This document shows, piece by piece, positions 42,360 through 51,595 of a stretch of DNA of 64,000 nucleotides (its first letter is position 1; each line of letters begins with the position of its first letter). Under the pieces are notes generated by a model. The model was not told the DNA's origin. It worked only from the letters and a program-made list of their open reading frames with translations, and searched no databases. Position numbers and translations under genes: made by a program. This DNA comes from Paenibacillus beijingensis (lineage in GTDB: Bacteria > Bacillota > Bacilli > Paenibacillales > Paenibacillaceae): the NCBI RefSeq assembly GCF_000961095.1, contig NZ_CP011058.1, forward strand, positions 4,553,501 to 4,617,500, written 5' to 3'.

Positions 42360-42496
42360 ATCGGTCTCCTAATGGACCGCGATAATTGTTTCGGTTTGTC
42401 TACATTAAAAAGCGGCTGCTTGCATTCTTATTCTGCGTACCGCACAATAGGAGTGACACAAACAGCCCTTATCAAGCGAAGGGTTGGTGTTTAGCC

Positions 42497-43609
42497 ATGA
42501 ACGAGATGACATACGATGCGCTGAAAAAGAAATTGCTGATTACGCTTCACGAAACGCCGGGAATCGGTTGGCATACGATAAAGAAAGCGGTTGATGCCGA
42601 GCTTTGGGCCTATGAGCGGGAACTCGATGCGGCCAGCTTCGCAGCCGTAGGCTTCCGTAAAGATCAGGCTGCAATAGCGGCGCGGCGGTGGAATGAGCGG
42701 GCCGAGGAACGATCGGAGGCCGATTACCGTCAACTGGGTGCAGTCCGGATTACGATACTCGACGAGGAATACCCGGACCTGCTGAAGGAAATTCCCCAAC
42801 CGCCGTGGGTGCTGTACGCGATGGGCAGAATAGAGCTCCTCAGACGGCCTGCGATTGCGGTTGTCGGCACCCGCCAGCCTACCGCGTATGGGCGTCATGC
42901 AGCCGGCCAATTGGCCCGGGATTTGGCCGCGTCCGGTCTTACCATTGTGAGCGGAATGGCGCGTGGGATCGACAGCCGGGCGCACGAAGCGGCGCTGGAA
43001 GAGGAGGGGGGTACGATCGCTGTGCTTGGAACGTCGATCGAAACGATTTATCCCCGCGAGAATCACTCGCTGTACCGTTCCCTGAAGCAGAAAGGCTTGC
43101 TCGTATCCGAATATCCTCTCGGCACACCTTCGCGTCCCGGCATGTTTCCGCAGCGCAACCGGATTATTGCCGGCTTGTCGCTCGGCACGCTTGTCATCGA
43201 AGCTGCGGCCGGCAGCGGTTCGCTCATTACAGCGGATCAAGCGCTTGATATGCAGCGGGATGTGTTCGCCGTCCCCGGCCCGATCAATTCTCCAAAAAGC
43301 AGCGCCACCAACGGTTTGATCAAGCAGGGAGCCAAGCTCGTTGCGGGAAGCGGCGACATTATGGAAGAATACCGGTTTATGCTGGGCGCATGCGGCGGAA
43401 CGGGAGTTCGCAAGGCGGAAGAAGCACTCGAAACGTTCAGTAAAGAAGAAGCGGAAATATACCGGCTTTTGCAGAACAGTCCCCATACGGCAGACGAGCT
43501 GCACGAACTTTCAGGCATGCCGTTTGGACTTTTGCATTCAGTTCTGATAAATTTATCTATAAAACGTAAGATTGAACAGCAATCCGGTTCCATATATATG
43601 GCATTGTAA
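42497..43609 (+). CDS. dprA: DNA-processing protein DprA
   Basis: DprA loads RecA on incoming single-stranded DNA in natural transformation. Its 370 residues have an N-terminal SAM-like region, a Rossmann core (VVGTRQPTAYGRHAAGQLA, SGMARGIDSRAHEAAL, PRENHSLYRSL, FPQRNRIIAGLS, AAAGSGSLITADQALD), and a C-terminal winged-helix domain (about 310-370). The start is set at ATG 42497, since the 37 codons upstream have a non-conserved sequence; the ribosome site (GGTTGGTG) is weak. topA follows after 25 bases. Confidence 0.93.
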   Translation: MNEMTYDALKKKLLITLHETPGIGWHTIKKAVDAELWAYERELDAASFAAVGFRKDQAAIAARRWNERAEERSEADYRQLGAVRITILDEEYPDLLKEIPQPPWVLYAMGRIELLRRPAIAVVGTRQPTAYGRHAAGQLARDLAASGLTIVSGMARGIDSRAHEAALEEEGGTIAVLGTSIETIYPRENHSLYRSLKQKGLLVSEYPLGTPSRPGMFPQRNRIIAGLSLGTLVIEAAAGSGSLITADQALDMQRDVFAVPGPINSPKSSATNGLIKQGAKLVAGSGDIMEEYRFMLGACGGTGVRKAEEALETFSKEEAEIYRLLQNSPHTADELHELSGMPFGLLHSVLINLSIKRKIEQQSGSIYMAL

Positions 43610-43634
43610 CATGTTGCGAGAGGAGGACGCTGGA

Positions 43635-45728
43635 GTGGCGGATTCACTTGTTATTGTCGAATCACCGGCAAAAGCAAAAACAATCGGCAAATATCTGGGA
43701 AGCAAGTTTATCGTGAAAGCCTCCATGGGCCACATTCGCGATTTGCCGAAAAGCCAGATCGGCGTCGAGGTCGATAAAGATTTTCAACCCAAATATATAA
43801 CGATTCGCGGTAAAGGTACCGTGTTGAAAGAATTGAAGGATGCCAGCAAAAAAGTCAAAAAAGTATACCTGGCGGCTGACCCGGATCGCGAGGGTGAAGC
43901 CATCGCCTGGCATCTGGCGCATTACTTGGAACTGAACGAAAAGGACTCGTGCCGTGTCGTATTCAATGAAATAACGAAGCAGGCCGTCAAAGACGCCTTC
44001 AAGACGCCGCGCAAAATCGATATGGATCTCGTAAATGCCCAGCAGGCGCGCCGTATCTTGGACCGACTCGTCGGATACAAAATCAGTCCGCTGCTGTGGA
44101 AAAAGGTTAAGAAGGGGCTTTCGGCGGGGCGTGTACAATCCGTTGCCGTCAAGCTCATTATGGACCGGGAAAATGAGATCGACGCCTTTGTACCGCAGGA
44201 GTACTGGTCGATCACAGCGGCGCTCTCTAAAGGTGCTTCGGCGTTCGAAGCGAAGTTCCACGCGATGAACGGGGAGAAGCGCGAGCTTTCAAGCCAGCAA
44301 GAAGTGGACGTTGTCTTGAAAGCGCTCGAAGGACAAACGTTCACCGTTTCCGAAGTTCGGGAGAAGGAACGACAGCGCAATCCAGCCGCCCCGTTCATTA
44401 CAAGCTCGCTGCAGCAGGAGGCCGCCCGCAAGCTCGGGTTCCGCGCATCGAAGACGATGTCGGTCGCTCAGCAGCTTTATGAGGGCGTCGATCTCGGCAA
44501 GGAAGGGACGGCAGGTCTGATCACGTACATGCGTACCGACTCAACCCGGATCTCGCCGGTGGCGCAGGAGGAAGCAAGGACGTTTATCGTCGAAAAGTAC
44601 GGACCTGAATTTTTTCCGGAAGAGCCGCGGGTGTACGTCAAAAAAAATACCAACGCTCAAGACGCGCATGAAGCGATCCGCCCCACATCCGTTCAGTGGG
44701 AACCGGACAAAGTGAAAGAGTTTTTGAGCCGCGACCAGTTCCGTCTTTACAAGCTCGTATGGGAACGCTTTGTCGCTTCTCAAATGGCTTCGGCTGTGCT
44801 GGATACGATGACGGTCGACTTGAGCGCCGGCGACGTTACGTTTCGCGCATCGGGCTCCAAGGTCAAATTTCCCGGATTTATGAAGGTGTATGTGGAAGGC
44901 AACGACGACGGCACGACGGAAGAGGAAAAGTTTCTGCCCGCGCTGGCTGCCGGCGATGAAACGAAGACCGTGTCGGTGGAGCCGAAGCAGCATTTTACCC
45001 AGCCGCCTCCGCGCTATACGGAAGCACGGCTGGTGCGAACGCTCGAAGAGCTCGGAATCGGGCGTCCAAGCACCTATGCGCCAACGCTGGAAACGATCCA
45101 AAAGCGCGGCTATGTCGCGATTGAAGAGAAGAAATTCATGCCGACCGAGCTGGGCGAATTGGTCATCCAGCTGATGGAGGAATTTTTTCCGGAAATTCTT
45201 GATGCCGAGTTTACGGCCCATATGGAAGGCGATCTCGACCATGTGGAAGAAGGCAAGGAAGATTGGGTAAAAGTGCTCGCGCAATTCTACGATTCGTTCG
45301 AGAAGCGGCTTGAGGTCGCCGAAGAAGAAATGAAGGAAGTCGAGCTTCAGGACGAAGTGTCGGACGAAATTTGCGAAAAATGCGGCAAGCCGCTCGTGTA
45401 CAAAATGGGCCGGTTCGGCAAGTTTTTGGCTTGCTCCGGATTTCCCGATTGCCGCAATACGAAGCCGATCGTGAAGGACATCGGCGTAACGTGTCCGAAG
45501 TGCAACGAAGGCAAAATCATCGAGCGCCGCAGCAAAAAAGGGCGGATTTTTTACGGGTGCGATCAGTATCCGGGATGCGATTACGTATCGTGGGACCGTC
45601 CTTCCGGCAAGCCGTGCCCGCAATGCGGCACGATGCTCGTTGTGAAGCGGAACAAAAGCGGCGCCCGTCTGCAATGCACGCAGTGCGAATTTAATGAAGA
45701 ACTGCCCGAGGAACAAGAACAAGCGTAA
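43635..45728 (+). CDS. topA: DNA topoisomerase I
   Basis: This type IA topoisomerase (697 residues) relaxes negative supercoils. The TOPRIM domain starts VIVESPAKAKTIGKYL and has the acidic DPDREGEAIAWHL. The active-site tyrosine is Y298 in GLITYMRTDSTR. Three C-terminal zinc-ribbon Cys4 modules (about 590-690) begin CEKCGKPL, CPKCNEG and CPQCGTM. GTG 43635 is chosen from the GAGGAGGAC site and the family N-terminus; the 21 codons upstream are unlike TopA. Confidence 0.96.
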   Translation: MADSLVIVESPAKAKTIGKYLGSKFIVKASMGHIRDLPKSQIGVEVDKDFQPKYITIRGKGTVLKELKDASKKVKKVYLAADPDREGEAIAWHLAHYLELNEKDSCRVVFNEITKQAVKDAFKTPRKIDMDLVNAQQARRILDRLVGYKISPLLWKKVKKGLSAGRVQSVAVKLIMDRENEIDAFVPQEYWSITAALSKGASAFEAKFHAMNGEKRELSSQQEVDVVLKALEGQTFTVSEVREKERQRNPAAPFITSSLQQEAARKLGFRASKTMSVAQQLYEGVDLGKEGTAGLITYMRTDSTRISPVAQEEARTFIVEKYGPEFFPEEPRVYVKKNTNAQDAHEAIRPTSVQWEPDKVKEFLSRDQFRLYKLVWERFVASQMASAVLDTMTVDLSAGDVTFRASGSKVKFPGFMKVYVEGNDDGTTEEEKFLPALAAGDETKTVSVEPKQHFTQPPPRYTEARLVRTLEELGIGRPSTYAPTLETIQKRGYVAIEEKKFMPTELGELVIQLMEEFFPEILDAEFTAHMEGDLDHVEEGKEDWVKVLAQFYDSFEKRLEVAEEEMKEVELQDEVSDEICEKCGKPLVYKMGRFGKFLACSGFPDCRNTKPIVKDIGVTCPKCNEGKIIERRSKKGRIFYGCDQYPGCDYVSWDRPSGKPCPQCGTMLVVKRNKSGARLQCTQCEFNEELPEEQEQA

Positions 45729-45730
45729 GA

Positions 45731-45767
45731 GGAAGCGGAAAGAGCGCAAAGACGCCTTTCCGCTTCC
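45731..45767 (+). other. Strong stem-loop between topA and trmFO
   Basis: A 12-bp perfect stem (GGAAGCGGAAAG at 45731-45742, CTTTCCGCTTCC at 45756-45767) plus an inner GCG/CGC. There is no T-run, so it is more likely an mRNA stabiliser or processing site than a factor-independent terminator. Confidence 0.55.
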
Positions 45768-45811
45768 GTGCGGTTTACCATAGGGCAGCTTAGGAAAGGA
45801 AGGAATTATCT

Positions 45812-47149
45812 TTGTCTGATCAACAACGTGTAACCGTCATCGGCGCCGGGCTTGCCGGCAGCGAAGCGGCATGGCAAATCGCATCGCAGGGTGTGCCTGT
45901 CACGCTTTATGAAATGCGCCCGGTATCGAAAACGCCGGCCCATCATACCGATAAATTCGCCGAGCTTGTGTGCAGCAACAGTCTGCGCGCCAACGGGCTG
46001 ACGAACGCCGTCGGCGTCTTGAAAGAGGAGATGCGGTCGCTGAATTCGCTTATTCTCGGCGCCGCAGACCGCAACGCCGTTCCGGCCGGCGGAGCGCTGG
46101 CGGTTGACCGCGACGGATTTTCCGGCGAAGTGACGCGGCTTCTGCGCGAGCATCCGCTCATTGAGGTGCGCAACGAGGAAGTAACCGAAATTCCATCCGA
46201 AGGAATCGTTGTCATTGCGACCGGCCCTTTAACCGCTCCGGGATTGTCGGAGCAGATCCGCAATCTGATGGGCGAGGAGTACTTCTATTTCTACGATGCG
46301 GCCGCTCCGATCGTAGAGAAGGATTCCATCGACATGAGCAAAGTTTATTTGGCTTCCCGGTACGACAAAGGGGAAGCGGCCTACTTGAACTGCCCGATGA
46401 CCGAGGAAGAGTTCGATACTTTCCATGAGGCGCTCATTACGGCCGAAACGGCGGCGTTGAAAGAATTCGAGAAGGAAGTTTATTTCGAAGGCTGCATGCC
46501 GATTGAAGTTCTGGCCGGACGCGGCAAACAGACCGTGCTGTTCGGACCGATGAAGCCGGTCGGCCTGATCAATCCTCATACAGGCAAGCTGCCGCATGCC
46601 GTCATCCAGCTCCGCCAAGATAACGCGGCCGGTACGCTCTATAATCTGGTCGGCTTTCAGACGCACCTGAAATGGGGCGAGCAGAAGAGGGTATTCTCTC
46701 TTATTCCGGGTCTGGAAAATGCGGAGTTTGTCCGTTACGGCGTCATGCACCGCAACACGTTTATTAACTCGCCGAAGCTGCTCGAGCCGACCTACCAGTT
46801 CAAAACCCGCGCCAACCTGTTCTTTGCGGGTCAAATGACCGGCGTTGAAGGGTATGTGGAATCGGCTGCTTCCGGATTGATGGCCGGTATAAATGCCGGC
46901 AGGATGGCTCGCGGTCTTGGGTCCGTCGTCCCGCCGGCGGAAACTGCGCTCGGAAGTATGGCGCATTACATTACGACCGCGGACTTCAAGCATTTTCAGC
47001 CGATGAACGCCAACTTCGGTCTGTTCCCGCCGCTTGAGAAACGGATCCGCAACAAACGGGAGAAAAACGAAGCGATCGCCGCCCGCGCGCTCGAGCAGCT
47101 GGAGAGCTTCAAGCGCGATCAATTGCAGGACACGGTGCCGACGAACTAA
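45812..47149 (+). CDS. trmFO: Folate/FAD-dependent tRNA m5U54 methyltransferase TrmFO
   Basis: TrmFO (445 residues) makes ribothymidine-54 in tRNA using methylene-tetrahydrofolate and FAD. The FAD-binding motif is VIGAGLAGSEAAW (9-21). Other conserved blocks are FAELVCSNSLRAN, GCMPIEVLAGRGKQT, GLINPHTGK, FAGQMTGVEGYVESAASG and PMNANFGLFPPL. The start is TTG 45812 after AAGGAAGGA; no ATG or GTG fits. In B. subtilis xerC/codV follows; here a non-coding 558-bp region with a large inverted repeat does. Confidence 0.95.
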   Translation: MSDQQRVTVIGAGLAGSEAAWQIASQGVPVTLYEMRPVSKTPAHHTDKFAELVCSNSLRANGLTNAVGVLKEEMRSLNSLILGAADRNAVPAGGALAVDRDGFSGEVTRLLREHPLIEVRNEEVTEIPSEGIVVIATGPLTAPGLSEQIRNLMGEEYFYFYDAAAPIVEKDSIDMSKVYLASRYDKGEAAYLNCPMTEEEFDTFHEALITAETAALKEFEKEVYFEGCMPIEVLAGRGKQTVLFGPMKPVGLINPHTGKLPHAVIQLRQDNAAGTLYNLVGFQTHLKWGEQKRVFSLIPGLENAEFVRYGVMHRNTFINSPKLLEPTYQFKTRANLFFAGQMTGVEGYVESAASGLMAGINAGRMARGLGSVVPPAETALGSMAHYITTADFKHFQPMNANFGLFPPLEKRIRNKREKNEAIAARALEQLESFKRDQLQDTVPTN

Positions 47150-47387
47150 GCGCTGCGCCTCTTTCGGCACGGTATCAACTAAACTTAGCGAAGCGCCTCA
47201 ACTGAAGCGCGTTACGATGCTGTTTCAACGAGAAGCTCGCGGCTCGGATTCGTCTTGTCATCAGAGAGGGTATGTCCCGGAACGCATTTAACGTTATTTC
47301 AATGCAGAGTTCGCTGGTAAGATCTCTTCCTCTTCTTTTTATCTAACATGCATGCGCATCGTCGCGCAGCCTTGTTAATTTCACAGT

Positions 47388-47683
47388 GAAAAAGAAGAGC
47401 GGAGCGGGCGGATCGTTCTGGAGAAGGGTGAGCGTTCGACTTTTGCAGACGGATTTCTACTACAGGTGAAAGAGAGCGGAGAGGACTAATTGTTCTGGAG
47501 AAGCGGAGCGTTCGCCTTTGTCCCCGGATTTCTACCGCTATGCGGTAAAATGAAAGAAATCCGGGGACAACAGCGATCGGAAGAATAATTAGTCCGCGCA
47601 GCGGCTCCCTTTTTCACCGGACTAAGTGAATCCGGCTGCAACAGCGAAGAATGATCCGTCCGCGCAGCGAATTCTTCTTTTTC
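47388..47683. repeat. 296-bp imperfect inverted repeat upstream of hslV
   Basis: The 558-bp trmFO-hslV gap has no gene but holds a long palindrome. The central stem TTGTCCCCGGATTTCT (47518-47533) pairs perfectly with 47555-47570, enclosing ACCGC-TAT-GCGGT. Outer matches are GGACTAATT/AATTAGTCC (47483, 47587), GGTGAAA/TTTCACC (47465, 47612), CGGATC/GATCCG (47409, 47653) and GAAAAAGAAGA/TCTTCTTTTTC (47388, 47673). The left arm is two direct repeats, GTTCTGGAGAAG recurring at 47415 and 47492 (77-bp period). The element ends 8 bases before the hslV ribosome site. It looks like a MITE- or REP-like intergenic element; no transposase is present. Confidence 0.75.
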
Positions 47684-47707
47684 GCCAAAAACAAAGGAGC
47701 TGATACG

Positions 47708-48250
47708 ATGGAAATGCAGTTTCACGCCACAACGATTTGCGCCGTCCGGCATGAAGGCAAAGGCGCGATTGCCGGCGACGGACAGGTTACATTCGGCAAC
47801 GCCATGATTATGAAAGGGACGGCGAAAAAAGTGCGCCGTCTTTACCGCGGCCAAGTCGCGGCCGGATTTGCCGGTTCGGTAGCGGACGCGATTACGCTGT
47901 TTGAGAAATTCGAAAGCAAGCTGGAGGAGCATCACGGAAATTTGCAGCGCGCCGCCGTCGAGCTGGCCAAGGAATGGCGGTCGGACCGCGTGCTGCGCCG
48001 TCTGGAAGCGATGCTGATCGTCATGGATACGACAGGCATGCTGCTGATTTCCGGCAATGGCGAAGTTATCGAGCCCGACGACGGCATTTTGGCCATCGGA
48101 TCGGGCGGCAACTTCGCTCTGTCTGCCGCACGGGCGCTCAAAAAGCATGCAACCGGCATGGAGGCGAAAGATATTGCCCGCTCCGCACTTGAAATTGCTG
48201 CCGATATTTGCGTTTATACGAATCGGAACATTATTGTAGAAGAAGTATAA
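47708..48250 (+). CDS. hslV: HslV/ClpQ protease subunit
   Basis: The proteasome-like peptidase of the HslUV (ClpYQ) complex, 180 residues. FHATTICAV, GDGQVTFGN, GFAGSVADAITLFEKFE and AIGSGGNFALSAARAL are conserved. The start ATG 47708 has AAAGGAG 9 bases upstream. B. subtilis ClpQ uses an N-terminal Ser; here residues 2-7 (EMQFHA) include no Ser, so Thr8 or Thr9 of HATTI would be the nucleophile after propeptide removal. hslU follows after 44 bases. Confidence 0.95.
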   Translation: MEMQFHATTICAVRHEGKGAIAGDGQVTFGNAMIMKGTAKKVRRLYRGQVAAGFAGSVADAITLFEKFESKLEEHHGNLQRAAVELAKEWRSDRVLRRLEAMLIVMDTTGMLLISGNGEVIEPDDGILAIGSGGNFALSAARALKKHATGMEAKDIARSALEIAADICVYTNRNIIVEEV

Positions 48251-48294
48251 TCCCGTCAAATTCAAAGGCTAATTTTTTGCAAAGGGGTGTTTCT

Positions 48295-49695
48295 ATGGTA
48301 AAGGAAGCTCTTACACCGCGGCAAATCGTTGCGGAACTGGATAAATATATCGTCGGGCAAAAGCAGGCGAAGCGGTCCGTTGCCGTCGCGCTGCGAAACC
48401 GTTACCGGAGAAGCCGTCTGGAAGAATCGTTGCGGGATGAAGTCGTTCCGAAAAATATTTTGATGATCGGACCTACCGGCGTCGGCAAAACCGAAATCGC
48501 CCGCAGGCTCGCGAAGCTGGTCGGTGCGCCTTTCGTCAAGCTGGAAGCGACGAAATTTACCGAAGTCGGCTATGTCGGCCGGGATGTCGAATCGATGATT
48601 CGGGATCTGGTCGAAACGTCGATCCGGATGGTGAAAGCGGAAAAAACCGAGCAGGTGAAAGATAAGGCCGAGGAGCTTGCCAACGAAAGGCTGGCCGCGC
48701 TGCTCGTTCCGTCGGCTTCAAAAACAAAAACGCAAAAAAACCCGTTCGAAATGCTGTTCGGAGGATCGCAATCCGCGAAAGATCAGGAGCCCGAACCGGA
48801 GCAGGATTCCCAAATCCAGCAGAAGCGCAAAGCGGTGAAGGAGAAGCTCGCTTCCGGAACGATGGAGAACGATGTCATCGAAATCGAAGTGGAAGACTCG
48901 AGCCCGACGATGTTCGATATGCTGTCGGGACAAGGGAACGAGACGATGGGGATGAACATGCAGGAAATGTTCGGACAGTTCATGCCGAAGCGGACAAAAA
49001 AGCGGAAGCTTACGATCAAGGAAGCGCGCAAGGTGCTGACGCAGGAAGAAGCGAACAAGCTGATCGATATGGACGATGTCACGCAGGAATCGGTTGCAAG
49101 AGCGGAACAATCCGGCATTATTTTTATCGATGAAATTGACAAAATCGCCAGCCCGACGCGGGGGAGCGGGCCTGATGTTTCGCGCGAAGGCGTGCAGCGG
49201 GACATCCTACCCATTGTCGAAGGCTCGACGGTTATGACCAAATACGGTCCGGTCAAAACCGATTATATACTGTTTATCGCCGCGGGAGCTTTTCACGTAT
49301 CCAAACCTTCGGATCTGATTCCGGAGCTGCAGGGACGGTTCCCGATCAGGGTGGAGCTGACCAGCCTCAGCCTGGAAGATTTCGTCAGTATTTTGAAAGA
49401 GCCGAAAAATGCGCTTACGAAACAGTATTCCGCTCTTCTTCAAACCGAAGGCATTACGGTCGAGTTTTCGGACGAGGCGATCCAAGAGCTCGCTTCCATT
49501 GCGGCCGACGTCAACCGGAATACCGAAAACATCGGGGCGCGGCGGCTTCATACGATTTTGGAAAAGCTGCTCGAGGATTTATCGTTCGAAGCTCCGGATC
49601 TGACGCTGGAGACGATGACGATTACGCCGGAATATGTTAGGGAAAAACTGGTTAATATTGCGCAAAACCGTGATTTGAGTCAATATATATTATAG
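48295..49695 (+). CDS. hslU: HslU/ClpY ATPase subunit
   Basis: This AAA+ unfoldase (466 residues) feeds HslV. LTPRQIVAELDKYIVGQ is at the N-terminus, Walker A is GPTGVGKTE (59-67) and Walker B is IIFIDEIDKIA. The intermediate I-domain (about 110-240) is rich in Glu/Gln/Lys. The C-terminal tail ends in RDLSQYIL, used to activate HslV. ATG 48295 follows AAAGGGGTG; the longer open frame overlaps the end of hslV and lacks a ribosome site. Confidence 0.96.
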   Translation: MVKEALTPRQIVAELDKYIVGQKQAKRSVAVALRNRYRRSRLEESLRDEVVPKNILMIGPTGVGKTEIARRLAKLVGAPFVKLEATKFTEVGYVGRDVESMIRDLVETSIRMVKAEKTEQVKDKAEELANERLAALLVPSASKTKTQKNPFEMLFGGSQSAKDQEPEPEQDSQIQQKRKAVKEKLASGTMENDVIEIEVEDSSPTMFDMLSGQGNETMGMNMQEMFGQFMPKRTKKRKLTIKEARKVLTQEEANKLIDMDDVTQESVARAEQSGIIFIDEIDKIASPTRGSGPDVSREGVQRDILPIVEGSTVMTKYGPVKTDYILFIAAGAFHVSKPSDLIPELQGRFPIRVELTSLSLEDFVSILKEPKNALTKQYSALLQTEGITVEFSDEAIQELASIAADVNRNTENIGARRLHTILEKLLEDLSFEAPDLTLETMTITPEYVREKLVNIAQNRDLSQYIL

Positions 49696-49723
49696 CGGTA
49701 AAGAATTTTGTGGAGGCCATTGG

Positions 49724-50494
49724 ATGATGTTACTGACAAAGACAAGGACGCTGAACCGGCTGCTGCAGCGCGCCGCCGGCAAGGCGCTCAATTTCCGGGA
49801 AATGGCGGAAGTGCTCTGCTCAACGATGCAGGCGAATATTTTCGTCGTTAGCCGGAGGGGGAAAATACTGGGCTGCGCCGCGGTCGACGTATTCGAACAC
49901 GACCAGTTCCGGGCGCTGTCCGGAGAGGAGCTGCGTTTTCCGAAAGAAAGCAACAGCCGGTTTCTGTTAATGCAGGAGACGGTGACGAATGTCGCGCCAG
50001 ACAGCGGCATCAGCGCTGCGTTTCCTTCCATGGAAAATCAGGAGATAATGACGGTTGTCCCGATTACAGGGGGAGGAGACCGTCTCGGTACGCTTGTGCT
50101 GACAAGGCTCTCCGGTCCGTTTGACGATAACGACCTGATTTTGGCTGAATACGGTTCCACCATCGTAGGGATGGAAATATTGCGCGAACGGGCGGAAGAG
50201 ATCGCACTCGAGGCACGCAGCAGAGCTGTCGTTGCCGTAGCTGTCGGCTCCCTGTCCTTCAGCGAGCTGGAGGCGGTAGAGCACATTTTCGAAGAGCTGA
50301 ACGGAAAAGAAGGACTGCTCGTTGCATCCAAGATTGCCGACCGGGTCGGCATCACAAGATCTGTCATTGTTAACGCGTTACGCAAACTTGAGAGTGCTGG
50401 AGTTATCGAAACGCGTTCACTCGGGATGAAAGGGACTTACATAAAGATCCTGAATCACCAACTTTTGCAAGAATTAAGCAAAACGCGTTCTTAA
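49724..50494 (+). CDS. codY: Global nutritional regulator CodY
   Basis: CodY (256 residues) senses branched-chain amino acids and GTP and represses stationary-phase genes. It has an N-terminal GAF domain (NFREMAEVLCSTMQANIFVV, SRRGKILGC) and a C-terminal winged HTH (ASKIADRVGITRSVIVNAL, then ESAGVIETRSLGMKGTYIK). ATG 49724 is 7 bases after GGAGG; the adjacent ATG 49727 is an alternative. hslVU-codY is the conserved Firmicute order and it is followed by a terminator before the flagellar operon. Confidence 0.97.
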   Translation: MMLLTKTRTLNRLLQRAAGKALNFREMAEVLCSTMQANIFVVSRRGKILGCAAVDVFEHDQFRALSGEELRFPKESNSRFLLMQETVTNVAPDSGISAAFPSMENQEIMTVVPITGGGDRLGTLVLTRLSGPFDDNDLILAEYGSTIVGMEILRERAEEIALEARSRAVVAVAVGSLSFSELEAVEHIFEELNGKEGLLVASKIADRVGITRSVIVNALRKLESAGVIETRSLGMKGTYIKILNHQLLQELSKTRS

Positions 50495-50516
50495 AATTGG
50501 TTCATTAGACCTATTT

Positions 50517-50556
50517 AAGCCCTATCTTTGTGAAAAGATAGGGCTTATTTCTTATT
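50517..50556 (+). terminator. Intrinsic terminator after codY
   Basis: A perfect 13-bp stem (50517-50529 with 50534-50546, loop GTGA) is followed by ATTTCTTATT. Downstream, the 155-bp leader of flgB is AT-rich; TTGAAC at 50560-50565 could be a -35 box, but no matching -10 or SigmaD box was convincing. Confidence 0.9.
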
Positions 50557-50711
50557 GTCTTGAACTAGAAAATTTAGGAAGATGAATTTGTTACCAAAAA
50601 TCGACACATTTTCACCAAAATTTATATCTATTTTGTCGAGTGAAGGAGGAATGAATGGAAATCTGTTGAATACTGTACGTACTGATTTATGGAGAAAGTT
50701 GGTGAACAATC

Positions 50712-51125
50712 TTGAATTTGTTGAACGGCGCTGCATTCAGCCGTCTGCACGGGGCTCTCAAAGCGGCCGAAACGAGGCAGCAAGTAATCTCGGACAATAT
50801 CGCGAATGCGGACACGCCGAACTTCAAACGGTCGGATATTATGTTTGAGGACTTATTGAGCGCATCGATAGGGGGAGGCGAAACGAAACCATTGTCGGGT
50901 TTTCGAACGAATAGCAGGCACTTTGTAATCGGTCCAACGAACCAGATTCCGGGTATGCAATTCGTAACCGACGCGGATTCCATTATGAACAATAACGGCA
51001 GCAATGTTGATATTGACCGTGAGATGACGCTGCTTGCCAAAAATCAGCTCAGGTACAACTTGTATACGGAGCAAGTCAATCACGATATTAAAATGATGAA
51101 AACGGCAATCGACGGGAGTGCGTAA
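50712..51125 (+). CDS. flgB: Flagellar basal-body rod protein FlgB
   Basis: This proximal rod subunit (137 residues) is exported by the flagellar type III system. FSRLHGALKAAETRQQVISD and NIANADTPNFKR form the rod/hook N-terminal motif; TEQVNHDIKMMKTAI is the C-terminal helix. Translation starts at TTG 50712 with only a weak GGTGA site. First gene of the fla/che operon, 4 bases before flgC. Confidence 0.94.
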   Translation: MNLLNGAAFSRLHGALKAAETRQQVISDNIANADTPNFKRSDIMFEDLLSASIGGGETKPLSGFRTNSRHFVIGPTNQIPGMQFVTDADSIMNNNGSNVDIDREMTLLAKNQLRYNLYTEQVNHDIKMMKTAIDGSA

Positions 51126-51128
51126 TTC

Positions 51129-51575
51129 ATGAAACTGACGAACGGCTTCGACATCAGTGCTTCGGCTTTGACCGCACAGCGTCTGCGCATGGACGTTATT
51201 TCTTCTAACATTGCGAACTCGGAGACGACCCGCGCCTCTTACGTGAATGGGGAGTTTCAGCCCTACAAACGAAAGATGGTTGTGATGGAACCTATTGCGA
51301 ACAAATTTTCCGATGTGCTGAACAATGAATTAGGGAAAAACAGCGCCGGCGGCGTAAAAGCAGTCAAAATCATCGAAGACCAGTCGCCCTTCAAGCTTGT
51401 TTATAATCCGGCAAGTCCCGATGCAAACGCGGACGGATATGTCCGAATGCCTAATGTGGATGTGACAAAAGAAATGGTTGATATGATCTCGGCTTCGCGT
51501 TCTTATGAAGCGAATGTAACCGCGTTGAATGCGACGAAAGCGATGTTTGTCAAAGCGCTTGAAATTGGAAAATAA
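51129..51575 (+). CDS. flgC: Flagellar basal-body rod protein FlgC
   Basis: This rod subunit (148 residues) has the N-terminal FDISASALTAQRLRMDVIS and SNIANSETTR motif and a C-terminal EMVDMISASRSYEANVTALN helix. It follows flgB after 3 bases, starting with ATG 51129; translation is probably coupled. Confidence 0.95.
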   Translation: MKLTNGFDISASALTAQRLRMDVISSNIANSETTRASYVNGEFQPYKRKMVVMEPIANKFSDVLNNELGKNSAGGVKAVKIIEDQSPFKLVYNPASPDANADGYVRMPNVDVTKEMVDMISASRSYEANVTALNATKAMFVKALEIGK

Positions 51576-51595
51576 ACGAATAGAGAGGAAGATAA

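Noticed and set aside
44541..45749. 402-codon frame antisense to topA
   Set aside because: No family similarity and covers the zinc-ribbon part of TopA on the other strand.
47150..47387. Remnant of xerC/codV after trmFO
   Set aside because: No frame in this stretch shows tyrosine-recombinase motifs (no R..HxxR..Y pattern), so a pseudogene call is not supported.
50557..50711. SigmaD promoter or CodY box directly upstream of flgB
   Set aside because: No GCCGATAT-type box is present and the best CodY-like stretch (AGAAAATT near 50567) matches only half of the 15-mer.
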